Part shown: in pieces, positions 26,559 through 37,530 of the stretch
How the letters are laid out: every line of letters starts with the position of its first letter
Position numbering within the stretch: the stretch's first letter is position 1
Assembly (NCBI RefSeq): GCF_000756305.1
Contig: NZ_JRFE01000050.1
Coordinates: 1 to 64,000, forward strand
DNA length: 64,000 nucleotides
Reading direction: 5' to 3'
Source of the DNA: Myxosarcina sp. GI1
GTDB taxonomy: Bacteria > Cyanobacteriota > Cyanobacteriia > Cyanobacteriales > Xenococcaceae
The notes under the pieces: model-generated
What the model saw: only the letters and a program-made list of their open reading frames with translations
Database searches by the model: none
What the model was told of the DNA's origin: nothing
Program-made: the position numbers and the translations under genes

Positions 26559-27121
26559 ACTGCCTATCCCTAATTATTTTTACTAAGTCAGAAAAGCTCC
26601 GTCATTTTATAAATCCGCGTTGTTTGGAATTTTCTCGCAATAAAACTTATGACACAAACATAGTTTGAATCATAGCTTTGCTATTAATGGCGGACGTAGC
26701 GGGCTTTCTCTAACCCCTATGTTTAATCTATCTTATTTTGGGATGTTATCTTACAAAACAGCTAAAAATTAAGATATGTAATCGCTCGCAGCTTTTAAAA
26801 GCGTAACTGGTTGAAATGAAAACCGCTACATGTTAGTGAAAATTGATTGTTTTGCTGTCAACCAAAAATTTAGCCGTATTAATAACTGACGCAAAATGGT
26901 GAATAATCAACTGTTCTAGTTATCGTCTGAAAAAAGAACAATCAGCCTTTTAAACCTTTTCCCCTGTCTTGGTTGCGCTTTTTTTTGCGTATGTCGTCAG
27001 GTGGCTCGGCGCACACTGCTATAACTTTCTCAATCCGCGTCCGTCATCTGCCTGGTGAAAGCCCAGGCAGGACGGTGCGCTTTCTTCTGAACTTAACGGA
27101 TTTATTAGGGCGTAATATTAG
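26559..27121. other. intergenic region with hairpin repeat
   Basis: 560 nt with no gene. It holds the hairpin CCGTC-AT-CTGCCTGG ... CCAGGCAG-GACGG (27041-27075) followed by TGCGC, the same layout as the 45-nt insert at 1065-1109. Confidence 0.6.
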
Positions 27122-27310
27122 TTAATAAGCCAAAGTTGCTAGAGTTTCTTCGAGATAGTGACGTACTTGTACGTCTAAACTTTCGTTTAGCTCGCCTCTA
27201 GCCTGCTGCCAGTTCAGAAAACCCGAGCTGCTGGCAATTGCTTTTTTGAGGTTTTGCCAAATTTCGGCATCTTGGGAGTTACTTTGCTTGTGAACGGTTG
27301 AACTGGTCAT
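27122..27310 (-). CDS. conserved hypothetical, 62 aa
   Basis: A small soluble protein whose end (WQNLKKAIASSSGFLNWQ and QVRHYLEETLATLAY) looks conserved among cyanobacteria. The ATG at 27310 is preferred; the first one at 27334 adds eight residues. The function is unknown and no membrane segment is seen. Confidence 0.65.
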   Translation of the reverse strand: MTSSTVHKQSNSQDAEIWQNLKKAIASSSGFLNWQQARGELNESLDVQVRHYLEETLATLAY

Positions 27311-27454
27311 AATATTTTGACTAAATTTTTGCACTCGATTTCCATAAGCATTTTTGGTTTTGCTCTAAAATGATTTATGGCTCTATTTCTAGAATAGCTC
27401 AACTTGAAAATTAGTCGGTAACTAGCACTACATTAATTTTAGTTACCCAAAAGT

Positions 27455-28063
27455 TTAGCTGTTCTGGCTTTGAGTGGGTTCTACTAAAGGCAAAATTTTA
27501 TTCACCTTAAATCCTGGAACTGTAAAATCTAAAGGGATTTTCTCTATGGAACAGGGTTCGCTATTGAGTAACCGCGATTCCTTGCTCATCAAAACATTAA
27601 AAACGCTAATTGGCACTTGAAAAAATAGATTGGCTGCTAAAAAAGCAACTGCTGCGATCGCCAAACCTAACAACCGCCACTGAGGAAACCAAGAGGCAAC
27701 CCCAATTGCTAACGGTGATAGGCGAAATAGTAGCCAGAGAATAAATAACATCAAGCCAGCGGCGATCGCACTCGCCCAACGATGCCTGGTTGTTTTAAAT
27801 TGAGTCAAAATTTGCCGCTGTCTAACCGTTAATTGTTCTGGTTTGAGAGAAACTACGGCAATACTAAAAATATCAAACGGTCGCGCTAGCTGCATCCATA
27901 ATACGGGAAGCGTTCCCATAGCGGCAATTAAAACAAACTCCAGCAAGGAAAACGGCAGTGGTTTGCCAATTTCCAAACCCAGCCAGGTGCACTCCAGGGT
28001 AATTGGAAATAAAACAATACCAGCCAGGTGAATCCACAGAAAAGGTTCCGAACGAAAAGTCAT
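27455..28063 (-). CDS. low-complexity tail membrane protein
   Basis: A 202-residue membrane protein from ATG 28063 (the first ATG at 28102 lies in unlike sequence). It begins TFRSEPFLWIHLAGI and has about four hydrophobic segments, FILWLLFRLSPLAIGV and LAANLFFQVPISVFN among them, plus a polar, variable tail. It matches a cyanobacterial family known by that descriptive name. The role is unknown. A terminator separates it from infB. Confidence 0.72.
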   Translation of the reverse strand: MTFRSEPFLWIHLAGIVLFPITLECTWLGLEIGKPLPFSLLEFVLIAAMGTLPVLWMQLARPFDIFSIAVVSLKPEQLTVRQRQILTQFKTTRHRWASAIAAGLMLFILWLLFRLSPLAIGVASWFPQWRLLGLAIAAVAFLAANLFFQVPISVFNVLMSKESRLLNSEPCSIEKIPLDFTVPGFKVNKILPLVEPTQSQNS

Positions 28064-28085
28064 TGGCTTATCTAGTATGTGTAGT

Positions 28086-28126
28086 AAAAAACAAAACCGC
28101 AAGCGGTGAGGTAGCTTGCCACCGCT
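28086..28126 (-). terminator. intrinsic terminator of infB operon
   Basis: On the minus strand AGCGGTG ... CACCGCT forms a 7-bp stem starting 26 nt after the infB stop. It is followed by TGCGG and a T-run (28086-28098), the normal intrinsic-terminator layout. Confidence 0.7.
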
Positions 28127-28151
28127 GTCAGTTAAACTTTACTGTCTAGAC

Positions 28152-31118
28152 TTAAGTTGCCAAAGTACGGCGTTTAAAGACCATTTCATAGGCTTCCACA
28201 ATATCGCCTTCTTGCCAATCGTTAAATTTAGCCGAACCCAAACCGCATTCATATCCTGCGTTAACTTCCTTGGCATCTTCTTTGATACGCCGCAGAGAAT
28301 CTAAGTTGCCATCATAAACGACTTGCTGACCGCGATGCACTCTAATCCGACAGTTACGGACTATTTTACCAGACTGGACGTAGCATCCCGCTACCGAACC
28401 CCTGCCAACTGTAAAGACGGCTCTAACTTCTGCCTGACCGAGATTTTCTTCTACTTCTTCGGGGTCGAGCAGTCCTTCCATCGCCCCTTGAATTTCATCG
28501 AGGAGTTTGTAAATGATATTGTATTGACGAATATCCACTCCTTCACGGTCGGCAGCCTGACGAGCACCGCTGGCCAGAGTAGTATTAAAACCGACGATTA
28601 CCGCACCACTGGCGGCTGCCAGATCGACATCGGTTTCGGTAACTTCTCCTGGAGATGCCAACAAGATCCGAATTTGAACTTCGTTTTGTGGTAGCTGCTG
28701 TAAAGAACCGAGAATTGCTTCTACCGAACCCTGTACGTCGGCTTTAACAATCAAATTGAGTTCTTTTAGTTCTCCTTCTTGTGCCTGAGCCGACAGAGTA
28801 CTAAGGCTAACGCGACGCGAAGACATCGATTGCTGAAGTCTTGAATCTCTTTGTTGGCTGGCGCGGCGATCGGCTACAGTACGAGCTTCTTTTTCACTGG
28901 GATAGACATCAAATTCATCACCAGCTTCGGGAACTTCATTCAAACCTAAAATCTCGACGGCAAAAGAAGGTGTTGCTGCTTCTACTTTATTACCCCGATC
29001 GTCGATCATGGCGCGAATCTTACCGAGAACCGATCCCGCTACGATGTTGTCTCCCACTCTCAAAGTACCGTTTTGTACTAGCAAGGTAGCTACAGGACCT
29101 CTAGTGCGATCTAGATTAGCTTCGATAATCGTACCTTTAGCAGGGCGATCGGGATTTGCCGATAGTTCTTCTATTTCCGAAACCAGCAAGATCATCTCAA
29201 GTAACTCATCGAGATTTTCTCCCTTGAGGGCACTGACGGGAACCATCGGAGTAGAGCCGCCCCAATCTTCGGGAACCAACTCAAATTCAGTAAGTTCCTG
29301 CATGATGCGATCGGGATTGGCTTCGGGTTTGTCGATTTTGTTAATCGCGACGATTATCGGTACTTCTGCTGCTTTAGCGTGGCTGATTGCCTCTTTAGTT
29401 TGTGGCTGTACGCCATCATCGGCAGCTACTACTAAAATAGCGATGTCTGTAACCCTGGTACCTCTGGCACGCATGGCGGTAAAAGCTTCGTGACCAGGAG
29501 TGTCGAGAAATACAATTTGCTGCTGGGAGTCTTCGCGATCGAGATCGACGTGATAGGCACCGATATGTTGGGTAATGCCTCCCGCTTCTCCCTGAGCAAC
29601 TTTGCTCTTTCTTATCGAATCTAGCAAGGTAGTTTTACCATGGTCTACGTGTCCCATAATTGTTACTACGGGAGGACGAAGCTGAAGATTTTCAAGATCG
29701 TCTACATCGAGCATTTCGGTTTCTTTAGTTGCTGCCGATCGCTCTTCTGGAGTTTCTACCTCTACTCCTAGTTCTTCTGTTACTAAACGTGCGGTATCTA
29801 AATCTAGAGTTTGAGTGATGTTAACCGCAATTCCTTTAAAGAAAAGATTTTTGATAATATCTGTTTCGGGAATATTTAATCGTTCTGATAGATCGCGAAT
29901 TGTCAAATTGTCTGTTAGAACGATCTTTTCGGGTAACGTCTGAACTTCTTTGCGGGTTTGCTTTTCTACTTTGGAGCTTTTTTCTGCTGTTTTAGGAGTA
30001 GGTTTTTTCGGTTTTTTGCTGCTGGTTGCGGCAGTTTTTGGCTGTAAAGCTTCGGGTTTGGGAGGACGCGCCGTCGATATGCTTACAGCAGTGCCGCCGT
30101 TATTATTATCGAAGTCAGTATCAAAATCATCATCATCATCATCAATAATTGGCTTAGGTCGGCGTTTGCCTTTACCAAGCTTTGATTTTTTAGAGCTTTC
30201 TTCTTCTTCTTCATCAACCCATTCCTGAGTTTTCCTCGGAGGAGTGGGACGCTTAAGTCTGGTTTTTTTGACTTCTGTTTTGTTGATAACTTCGTCTTTA
30301 TCTGTATCTTCTTCTGGCTCTAAAAGCTCGTTGGGTTCTTCTTCAATATCCGAAGCTGGTTTGTCTACTGTTTTAAGTTTGGGCGGCTTTTGTAGTTTTG
30401 GTAGATCGGGAGGAGAAGCAGTTTTTTTGTCCTTTGCTGGTTTGGCCTCTTTTGCTGGTGCTGGTGCTGGTGCTGGTGCTTCAACATCATCCGCTTTATC
30501 CGCTCTAACTGGCTTGGACGGCGGACGTACGGATGTTTCTTTAGCAGCTTTAGCTTGTCGTCTAGAAGGCGGCTCTACTAATTTCGGTGGCTTGGCTGCC
30601 GCTACTCGTTTCTCGTTTTTATTAGTAGTATCTGTAGTATCTTGGGTTACGGTTTCGCTTTTAGATGGTTCTTTTAATTGAGGAGGTTTGTTTGGAGTGG
30701 CAGGCTCTACTCGCTCTCGATCTGACCTATTATCTTTTAATGGTCTTGGCGGTGCTACTAACTTGGGAGGAGATGCTAACTGAGGCGATCCCGACTCGTT
30801 CTTGGGTGTTTGAGGAGCAGAGTCAGAAGCAGGTTGTTTGTGATGAACTGCCAAAACCTGTTGTTTGCGTTTTACTTTGGGCTTGTTAAGTTTATTTTCT
30901 TTGGCTTTACTATTGTTGTTGCCATTATTGCCATTGGTTTTTGCGGCAGAAGTATATCTTACTGCCACGCTTTTAACTCTGTCTGCTTGTGCTGACGTGA
31001 TCGTACTGCTATGGCTCTTGACTGCAATATTAAGCTGTTCGCAAATATCTTTAATATCTTTGTTGTCCAAATTTAATTCTTTTGATAGTTCGTATATTCT
31101 TATTTTGCCGTTGTTCAT
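28152..31118 (-). CDS. infB: translation initiation factor IF-2
   Basis: IF-2 of 988 residues. It delivers fMet-tRNA to the small ribosomal subunit. A long, charged, Pro/Lys-rich N-terminal region (about 60-400), low-complexity as in other cyanobacterial IF-2s, is followed by an IF2_N module ([17 protein letters not shown]). The G domain has [12 protein letters not shown] (G1), [18 protein letters not shown] (G3) and NKID (G4); the C-terminal domains end with [14 protein letters not shown]. It is the last gene of the rimP-nusA-ylxR-infB cluster. AT-rich spacing of about 290 nt separates it from ylxR. Confidence 0.97.
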   Translation of the reverse strand: MNNGKIRIYELSKELNLDNKDIKDICEQLNIAVKSHSSTITSAQADRVKSVAVRYTSAAKTNGNNGNNNSKAKENKLNKPKVKRKQQVLAVHHKQPASDSAPQTPKNESGSPQLASPPKLVAPPRPLKDNRSDRERVEPATPNKPPQLKEPSKSETVTQDTTDTTNKNEKRVAAAKPPKLVEPPSRRQAKAAKETSVRPPSKPVRADKADDVEAPAPAPAPAKEAKPAKDKKTASPPDLPKLQKPPKLKTVDKPASDIEEEPNELLEPEEDTDKDEVINKTEVKKTRLKRPTPPRKTQEWVDEEEEESSKKSKLGKGKRRPKPIIDDDDDDFDTDFDNNNGGTAVSISTARPPKPEALQPKTAATSSKKPKKPTPKTAEKSSKVEKQTRKEVQTLPEKIVLTDNLTIRDLSERLNIPETDIIKNLFFKGIAVNITQTLDLDTARLVTEELGVEVETPEERSAATKETEMLDVDDLENLQLRPPVVTIMGHVDHGKTTLLDSIRKSKVAQGEAGGITQHIGAYHVDLDREDSQQQIVFLDTPGHEAFTAMRARGTRVTDIAILVVAADDGVQPQTKEAISHAKAAEVPIIVAINKIDKPEANPDRIMQELTEFELVPEDWGGSTPMVPVSALKGENLDELLEMILLVSEIEELSANPDRPAKGTIIEANLDRTRGPVATLLVQNGTLRVGDNIVAGSVLGKIRAMIDDRGNKVEAATPSFAVEILGLNEVPEAGDEFDVYPSEKEARTVADRRASQQRDSRLQQSMSSRRVSLSTLSAQAQEGELKELNLIVKADVQGSVEAILGSLQQLPQNEVQIRILLASPGEVTETDVDLAAASGAVIVGFNTTLASGARQAADREGVDIRQYNIIYKLLDEIQGAMEGLLDPEEVEENLGQAEVRAVFTVGRGSVAGCYVQSGKIVRNCRIRVHRGQQVVYDGNLDSLRRIKEDAKEVNAGYECGLGSAKFNDWQEGDIVEAYEMVFKRRTLAT

Positions 31119-31411
31119 CCACTAATGCCCCAAATTGGTTTGCGCTGTTGATTGTTTACATCATTTGTTCTTTCCTGCTTTTTGTTTGGCTGCTAGCATT
31201 TAATTTTTGCTTGAGAAAGTTGACGCTTTCTTACCAAAAATGTCGATTTTTTGTTTAGCAATTCCCTACATTATCTATTTTAGGAAAAAATACGGTGGTG
31301 TTTGAAAAATTTTGAGTTTAAATTTCAAAAAATTACTTAAAATTACCGATTTACTATTGTTGAATTTTATTTTTGTTAAAGCTGGCGGGATACCATACTA
31401 CCACATTCATT

Positions 31412-31720
31412 TTAGATGCCTGGCAAGTTGCCGTCAGATTTTAAATTTTTAGACTCTTGGCTCGATACGCGATCTAGCAGTCGTTCCTGCAAATTTTGAG
31501 AGCTGGATTGAGAAACTTTGGTACGGAGCGATCGCGCCAAACGCTGTTTGCTAAAGGCTTGGCGGATACAAGTTTTTTGAGGACAAATATAAGCCGAGCG
31601 TCCCATGCCCCGATCTAATTGAACTGCGTAGCTAGGATGTACTCTGACCACTCTTATTAGAGTTTCTTTTGGTGCTAGTTGCCGACAGCTAATACAGCAC
31701 CGATAGTTGGGTTTCATCAA
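31412..31720 (-). CDS. ylxR: YlxR-family protein (DUF448)
   Basis: 102 residues: CCISCRQLAPKETLIRVVR and GRSAYICPQKTCIRQA are the DUF448/YlxR motifs, usually associated with nucleic-acid binding and translation-related regulation. The usual place of this gene is between nusA and infB, as here. It lies 27 nt after the nusA stop. Confidence 0.92.
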   Translation of the reverse strand: MMKPNYRCCISCRQLAPKETLIRVVRVHPSYAVQLDRGMGRSAYICPQKTCIRQAFSKQRLARSLRTKVSQSSSQNLQERLLDRVSSQESKNLKSDGNLPGI

Positions 31721-31747
31721 TTATCGCTATAGTATTCGGGGCGATCG

Positions 31748-32983
31748 CTAAACGCTAGTTTCTTCGGTTTCGGTAAATTCCTCTACTGGTTCGGGTTCTA
31801 TTTCTGGTTCTTCTTCCGCTACTGAGGCTGCTTCTGCCTCGTATTTTGCCAGATCTTTAATATCAATTTTCCAGCCTGTAAGACGAGCCGCCAAGCGTAC
31901 GTTTTGACCTTCTTTACCAATTGCCAAACTCAACTGATCTTCGGCAACCAATACTAAAGACTGTTTTTCTTCGGTATCTGCTAGAATTACTCGATCTACT
32001 CTGGCAGGACTTAGAGAATTAGCAATATAAGTAGCGGGATCGGGAGACCAGCGAATCACGTCGATTTTTTCGCCGCGCAATTCATTAACTACTGCCTGAA
32101 TGCGCGAACCTCTGGCACCGATACAGGCACCTACAGGATCTACATCTCGCTCTAAAGTATCTACCGCTATTTTAGTTCTTACTCCCACATGGCGTGAAGG
32201 GGGGTTAGCCTCCCTGGCTACGGCAACAATCCGCACGATTTCTTCTTCAATTTCTGGAACTTCATTGCTAAACAGTTCTACAACTAAACCTGCTGCGGCT
32301 CGCGAGACGATTAGCTGCGGTCCTCGTGAAGGAGTATCGCGTACTTTCTTTAAATAAACTTTAAAAGTTACATTAGAGCGATAAGTATCGTTGGGTAACT
32401 GCTCGCGTTTGGGAAGTTCTGCTTCGACTTCTGGCTGCCCCAAACCGCTGCTGACGGCAACAATTGCCGATTGTCTTTCAAAGCGAACTACTCTAGCCTG
32501 TAAAACCGTTTCTTCTAAATCTTTAAATTCTTCTTGAATTAATAATCTTTGGCGATCGCGCAGTTTTTGTAACAGTACCTGTTTGGTTTGTATCGCCGCC
32601 ATACGTCCAAAATCTTTTTGTTCTGGAGTTACATCTACTACTACCGAATCTCCTACCTGAATATCGAGATCGTCTACTTGATCTTGTACTTCTTTGAGGG
32701 CAATTTCGCGATCGCGGTCTTCTTCGGCAATCTCTTCTTTATCGACAATAACTTTGGTAGTTAAAATTTGAAATCCTTCTTCATCTATATCGAGTTGAAC
32801 GTTGAAATTTTCAAAATACTCATCCTCGAATTCGCTATGGCGGTTTTTGGAACGACGAAAACGCTCGTAGCCTTTTAATAAAGCTTCTCTAAGTGCTTCT
32901 TGAACCGCAGATTCTGGTAAATTATAACTTTGACTGATTTCTTCAATTGTGTTTTTTAGTCCAGGTAAACTAACTATAGTCAT
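31748..32983 (-). CDS. nusA: transcription termination/antitermination factor NusA
   Basis: 411 residues. An N-terminal RNA-polymerase-binding domain is followed by an S1 domain (about 130-200) and two KH domains (EVPEIEEEIVRIVAVAREA; GARGSRIQAVVNELRGEKIDVIRW; LAIGKEGQNVRLAARLTGW). A short acidic tail replaces the C-terminal repeats of enteric NusA, normal for cyanobacteria. It modulates pausing and termination. It is followed by ylxR and preceded by rimP with a 460-nt gap that is unusually long for this operon. Confidence 0.96.
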   Translation of the reverse strand: MTIVSLPGLKNTIEEISQSYNLPESAVQEALREALLKGYERFRRSKNRHSEFEDEYFENFNVQLDIDEEGFQILTTKVIVDKEEIAEEDRDREIALKEVQDQVDDLDIQVGDSVVVDVTPEQKDFGRMAAIQTKQVLLQKLRDRQRLLIQEEFKDLEETVLQARVVRFERQSAIVAVSSGLGQPEVEAELPKREQLPNDTYRSNVTFKVYLKKVRDTPSRGPQLIVSRAAAGLVVELFSNEVPEIEEEIVRIVAVAREANPPSRHVGVRTKIAVDTLERDVDPVGACIGARGSRIQAVVNELRGEKIDVIRWSPDPATYIANSLSPARVDRVILADTEEKQSLVLVAEDQLSLAIGKEGQNVRLAARLTGWKIDIKDLAKYEAEAASVAEEEPEIEPEPVEEFTETEETSV

Positions 32984-33444
32984 AAAATTGAACTCCTATA
33001 TAAATAATTGAGTTAATTGCAGCGATCGCTTGTACGTAGTCACAAAGCAGATAAATCCAGCAGCGATTGGCGCAAGTACGGGAGGAAGCATCGCCCTCTT
33101 CAATAGCTGTTCTAACAATGCTTTTAAAACATTCGGTGCTTGTTGCGAGGCTACTACCGCAGACAGACTATCTGTCAGGTTTTATGAGCGCGATTGCGAA
33201 GCTATGACTTAGGCTTATCGCGCTTATGTCGATCTCACCACAAAATACGATAGACGATCGATAAGTCTCGGTCTGATGTTAAATGGCTTTACTTTTAAAA
33301 AGTTTATTTAGCCACTTACACTAATCTAAATACGCTAAGGACTTTGGCTCTGCTATTCGAGCTTCATCATAAGGTAAAATCGAGCTATAAAGCGATTCTT
33401 TACTTTGGTGTTAGCACTGCAATAATTTTTAACGCCCCACTATG
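32984..33444. other. long gap between rimP and nusA
   Basis: 460 nt between two genes that are normally adjacent. I see no complete gene on either strand, although the AT balance is close to coding. A promoter for nusA may be here, and GCGATCGC occurs at 33021-33028. Confidence 0.4.
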
Positions 33445-33906
33445 TTAACTATCGTCTTGTAACCGTACTGTAGCAACTAAATCGCGAGGTATGGCAACTG
33501 CTTTGCCTTTCTGGTTGAGATAAATTGCCTCGTCATCCCTACCCTGAAGATTGCCCTGCCACTGTTTGTGCTGTTTGTAAGGAGCAAAAGTTTTTACCGT
33601 TACGGTAAATCCTTTAAAGGCAATAAATTCTCTGTCTGTAGTTAGAGTACGAGAAATTCCGGGGCTGGAAATTTCTAAAACATAAGAACCAGGAATAATC
33701 TCTGCTGCATCTAATTCAGCCTCTAAAGCTTTACTCATTTGTTCGCAGTTTTCTAAACTAGTATCTTCAGTAAGATTGCGAACATCTACTCTTAAAACTG
33801 GTGGGGTTTTGTTAGTTTGAAAAACGGCATCGACTAGCTCGAGATTTAAACTTTTGGCTACAGGAGTTGCTATTTCAATAATTTGAGCAATGACAGGATA
33901 AGTCAC
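33445..33906 (-). CDS. rimP: ribosome maturation factor RimP
   Basis: 153 residues, RimP fold: LELVDAVF near the N-terminus, LRVDVRN, the C-terminal Sm-like domain starting at EISSPGISRTL, and KTFAPYKQHKQWQG. It helps mature the small ribosomal subunit. First gene of the rimP-nusA-ylxR-infB cluster. Confidence 0.94.
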   Translation of the reverse strand: MTYPVIAQIIEIATPVAKSLNLELVDAVFQTNKTPPVLRVDVRNLTEDTSLENCEQMSKALEAELDAAEIIPGSYVLEISSPGISRTLTTDREFIAFKGFTVTVKTFAPYKQHKQWQGNLQGRDDEAIYLNQKGKAVAIPRDLVATVRLQDDS

Positions 33907-33978
33907 GGTTTATTATTGGTAAGGATCGGTCGTTATTTTTAGCCAAGCTATTATTTACTTGAAAGGTTATTCGAGCAA

Positions 33979-34010
33979 TAAAAAAAGCGGGTGTTTCCCA
34001 CTGTCGCTTT
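33979..34010 (-). terminator. intrinsic terminator downstream of hisA
   Basis: On the minus strand AAAGCG-ACA-GTG-GGAAA-CAC-C-CGCTTT forms a hairpin that ends in a T7-run. It lies about 155 nt beyond the hisA stop and before rimP. Confidence 0.65.
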
Positions 34011-34165
34011 GCTAATAGTGCCTTCACAGGTAGAGAAATTTGAATGGAGGCAAACTTCTCATATTTGTTTATGTTACCAATAAATGTCTTTAGTTGCTAA
34101 AAGAAATCGGAAACTGCCTGATATAAAAAATTGGCGAGGCTGTTATAGCCACCTGCCAAGACTAA

Positions 34166-34939
34166 TCAGGCAAAACTAGAAAAGCCACTGTTTGGTGGTA
34201 TATCTTGCCAGCGTCCATTTCCCACTGCCTGCAATGCCTCTTTAAGATCGAGATCGCCTGTATAAATAGCACGACCGACGATCGCTCCTTCGATACCAAG
34301 AGGTTCTAAAGCGAGAAGACTGAGTAAGTCACTTAGAGAACTAACTCCACCAGAAGCAATAACGGGAATATCGATCGCTTCAGCTAATACTCTTAAAGCT
34401 GGTAAATTGGGACCAGAAAGAGTACCATCTCGCTGAATATCAGTATAAATAATTGCTGCTACTCCCTGTTTTGCCATGCGCTGCGCTAGTTCGGTTGCTT
34501 CTGTTTCGGAAGTTTCCAACCAACCTTTAGTTGCAACTCTACCGTTGCGGGCATCGATCCCGACTAATATTTGCTGGGGAAATTCTCGGCATAATTCCGT
34601 GACTAAATCGGGCTGTTCTACAGCTATAGTACCTAAAATGGTGCGTTCTACTCCCAGATCCAGCAACCGAGCAACAGAGGTGCGATCGCGCAATCCTCCT
34701 CCTACTTGAATGGGAATAGAAACCTCACGAACAATTGCTTTTATAGCTGTTAAGTTAACCGATTTTCCCTGTTTTGCTCCGTCAAGATCGACTACGTGAA
34801 TTCTAGTTGCTCCCTGTTGTTCCCAACTACGAGCGACTTCAGCTGGGCGATCGCTAAATTGGGAGGCGCGAGCGTAGTCTCCTTGATACAAACGAACGCA
34901 TTTGCCATCTAATAAATCGATTGCTGGGATTACTTCCAT
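34166..34939 (-). CDS. hisA: ProFAR isomerase HisA
   Basis: Phosphoribosylformimino-AICAR isomerase, histidine biosynthesis step 4, 257 residues with a (beta/alpha)8 barrel. Conserved motifs: [19 protein letters not shown] (catalytic Asp at 8), [44 protein letters not shown] (second Asp), and [10 protein letters not shown]. No other his gene is nearby. Confidence 0.96.
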   Translation of the reverse strand: MEVIPAIDLLDGKCVRLYQGDYARASQFSDRPAEVARSWEQQGATRIHVVDLDGAKQGKSVNLTAIKAIVREVSIPIQVGGGLRDRTSVARLLDLGVERTILGTIAVEQPDLVTELCREFPQQILVGIDARNGRVATKGWLETSETEATELAQRMAKQGVAAIIYTDIQRDGTLSGPNLPALRVLAEAIDIPVIASGGVSSLSDLLSLLALEPLGIEGAIVGRAIYTGDLDLKEALQAVGNGRWQDIPPNSGFSSFA

Positions 34940-35476
34940 AAACTGTAATAAAAAATAAAGATTAAAAATTGATTATAGATCGCCTGGGCGATCGCACTGG
35001 AGTTGCTGTCAGCAAGCAAAAAAGTAAAATTTGTGCGTTTTATAGCGGTTCTCATATTAGACAAAGTACAAATCTGCACCAAGGACAAATTCTCTAAAGC
35101 CTAATAAGAGCGAGATGTATCTCACCCAATTCAGAAGTGCTAATAGATTGGAAATTCTTGACTGCTCGCTAGAAACTAATAGAAGATGTTCTTAATAATT
35201 ATCACCAAGTTACCTAAAACAGACGACTCTGACAATTCTTAATATAAATAGGGAATAAAATTTTTTTGTTTTGTTTGGCAACATTGTAGTTTTTATAAAT
35301 CAAAAAAATACTATATCAATAATTGTTAACTTGTGTATCGATTCACTCAATATATGTCTATTGAAAGACGATGTTTTTTACTTCAATGTCTTACGGTAAA
35401 AATACAGCTAGTAAATAGATCTTATAATTAATCTATTTTATTAGATAAATATTAGACAAAACTTTAATTACCGCTT
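34940..35476. other. intergenic region
   Basis: About 540 nt, partly coding-poor and AT-rich. A GCGATCGC site lies at about 34988. No gene, tRNA or terminator is evident. Confidence 0.5.
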
Positions 35477-35647
35477 ATGAAATATAGAACCACAATAGCA
35501 TCATCTCTAATCAGTTCTGGAATAACAACGCTTTTTCTTAAAGTACTTCCTGGGGATTCACTTTGGTGGGGAATTGGATTATTAATTGTTGGTATTTCCG
35601 TACTTTTTGTTAAAAAAAGTGACGAAGTTTCTTTGCCTTCAAAATAA
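35477..35647 (+). CDS. small membrane protein, 56 aa
   Basis: Read directly: KYRTTIASSLISSG, a hydrophobic stretch (TTLFLKVLPGDSLWWGI), then GLLIVGISVLFV and a polar end with KKSDEVSLPSK. It looks like a two-helix membrane peptide, unrelated to the minus-strand frame over the same bases. Function unknown. Confidence 0.45.
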   Translation: MKYRTTIASSLISSGITTLFLKVLPGDSLWWGIGLLIVGISVLFVKKSDEVSLPSK

Positions 35648-35883
35648 TTAAAATTAAAAAGGAAGATAAAAATTATAAAAGGTATCTTCCTTATGACATA
35701 AATTGCCAAGCGCAAAAATACAGTTAAAATATTTTTGCCGAAGAAATAATCAGATCGAGTTAAAAATAACTTATATTTTACAATTGCTAAAAAAACAATC
35801 AAATATGTTTTGTTTTCGCCGTGTTTTACAAATAGTAAAATGTTTGCCAGTAAAATAAAAAATTAGTGTTTTTAAACTGATAA

Positions 35884-36699
35884 ATGCAGCAACAGCTGAA
35901 AAACATATTGGGTAATCCTTGGGCAAATCAATTTATTTTAGTTGGTTATGTTGCCAAAGGAATTTTGTATTTTCTCATTGGCGTATTAGCAATTCGAGCC
36001 GCATTCATGACTGGCAAAGAAGCAGTAGGAACATACAACACACTTGTTACTCTTGGACAACAGCCTTGGGGGGGAGTGTTTCTTTGTTTTTTGGGAGTAG
36101 GTTTGATGGGTTACGTACTGCGGCGTTTTCTTCAAGCAGTACTAGATCCTGGATATTCTGATTCTTCTAATTTAAAGCGAATTTTGCATCGATTGGGCTA
36201 TATTATGAGCGGTTTTAGTTATGCGGGTATTGCCTATTCGGCACTTGATGTATACCTGGAGCTAGGAGAACAAGACGACAAAATTGAAGATGTAGTAAAA
36301 GAGCTATTTATGCAGCCTTTCGGTAAATGGTTAGTTTTTTTAGGTGGAATATTTGTAGTTGGTATTGGACTTTCGTATATGTATGGAGCATATACGGGTT
36401 CCTACATTAGCGATTTTCGCTCTCGCGAGCTTTGGGATAGTTTTGAAGAATGGGCGATCGCTACAGGAAAAGTAGGTGTAGCTTCTAGAGGTGTGGCTTT
36501 TGTTTTGACTGGTAGCTTTTTAATTCAAGCCGTAGTGTGGACGGACATCGACTTAGCAGGAGGACTAGAAAATGCTTTCCAAATTGTATCATTGCAGCCT
36601 TTGGGATGGCTGTGGCTGGGGCTAATAGGGATGGGTTTTGTCGCTTATGGTTTGTATCTGTTCGTGTCCGTAAGATATCGACGTTTTATTTTAAGATAA
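35884..36699 (+). CDS. DUF1206 membrane protein
   Basis: 271 residues, three repeated DUF1206 units (two helices each), for example GYVAKGILYFLIGVLAI at about 22 and GVASRGVAFVLTGSFLI at about 198. An integral membrane protein of unknown role. It heads a same-strand run with an SDR 27 nt downstream and a flavin monooxygenase. Confidence 0.88.
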   Translation: MQQQLKNILGNPWANQFILVGYVAKGILYFLIGVLAIRAAFMTGKEAVGTYNTLVTLGQQPWGGVFLCFLGVGLMGYVLRRFLQAVLDPGYSDSSNLKRILHRLGYIMSGFSYAGIAYSALDVYLELGEQDDKIEDVVKELFMQPFGKWLVFLGGIFVVGIGLSYMYGAYTGSYISDFRSRELWDSFEEWAIATGKVGVASRGVAFVLTGSFLIQAVVWTDIDLAGGLENAFQIVSLQPLGWLWLGLIGMGFVAYGLYLFVSVRYRRFILR

Positions 36700-36726
36700 A
36701 TAAAATCGACAAGCTAACTAGGTGTC

Positions 36727-37530
36727 ATGACCCAATTAAAGGATGCTGTAGTTGTCCTCACTGGTGCAGCAGGAGGGTTTGGTAGAGAATTTACTCGACA
36801 ATTGTTACAAGCAGGTAGCCGTTTGATTCTTACCGATATTGATGAAAAGCTGTTGCGCGATCGCATTACTGAAATACGCCAAGAAATAGCTTCAGGTGAA
36901 ATTATTGCTTATTGGAATATCGATCTTGCCAGTAGTGCAGGATGTGAGACTCTTTACACTCGCATCAAGTCATTAAATCTACCAGTCGATATTTTAATCA
37001 ACAATGCTGGGCTCGGTCTGTTTGGGCGTATGGATGAAGTGCCAGTAGCCAAATGGGAGCGTTTGATGGAAATAAATCTAATCTCTCCAATGCGCTTGAG
37101 TTCGCTGTTTATTGCCGATGCGATCGCTCGCCGACAGGGACATATTGTTAATATTTCTTCGATGGCGGGGTGGGTTGCTCCTGCGGGCATGGCTCACTAC
37201 AGCACTAGTAAATTTGGCTTGCGAGGCTTTAGCGAAGGATTGTATAACGAAGTCAAAGCTTATAATGTAAAAGTCACGGCAGTGTATCCTTTTTTTAGCC
37301 GTACTCCTATCTTACAGTCGGAAGGATATGGCACTTTAGCTGGGAATAAAGAAATTAACGATCGCCTGATAAGCGATCCTGCCAGGGTGATAAAAAATAC
37401 CATTAGAGCGATCGAGAAAGACAGACTTCACGTATTCCCCGATAGGATAGGAAAGAGTATTCACCTTCTCAAACAATATTTTCCGTCATTATTGGACTGG
37501 TTGGGCGCTCGCGGTACGAGAAATAAATAA
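36727..37530 (+). CDS. short-chain dehydrogenase/reductase
   Basis: Classical SDR, 267 residues. The NAD(P) motif TGAAGGFG starts at residue 12. NNAGLG, the catalytic Ser in NISSMAG and YSTSKFG (Tyr-x3-Lys) follow, and the C-terminal substrate region is hydrophobic. The stop abuts directly on the next gene's ATG, so the monooxygenase is probably translated together. The substrate is unknown; the neighbour suggests oxidation and reduction of a ketone or lipid. Confidence 0.9.
   Translation: MTQLKDAVVVLTGAAGGFGREFTRQLLQAGSRLILTDIDEKLLRDRITEIRQEIASGEIIAYWNIDLASSAGCETLYTRIKSLNLPVDILINNAGLGLFGRMDEVPVAKWERLMEINLISPMRLSSLFIADAIARRQGHIVNISSMAGWVAPAGMAHYSTSKFGLRGFSEGLYNEVKAYNVKVTAVYPFFSRTPILQSEGYGTLAGNKEINDRLISDPARVIKNTIRAIEKDRLHVFPDRIGKSIHLLKQYFPSLLDWLGARGTRNK

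Noticed and set aside
28323-30681. Long plus-strand ORFs opposite infB
   Set aside because: They are shadows of the Lys/Pro/Glu-rich infB N-terminal region and core; no ribosome-binding site or protein family.
35464-35802. 112-aa minus-strand frame
   Set aside because: The plus-strand 56-aa membrane peptide over the same bases is more protein-like; the minus frame is Ile/Phe-rich from AT bias.
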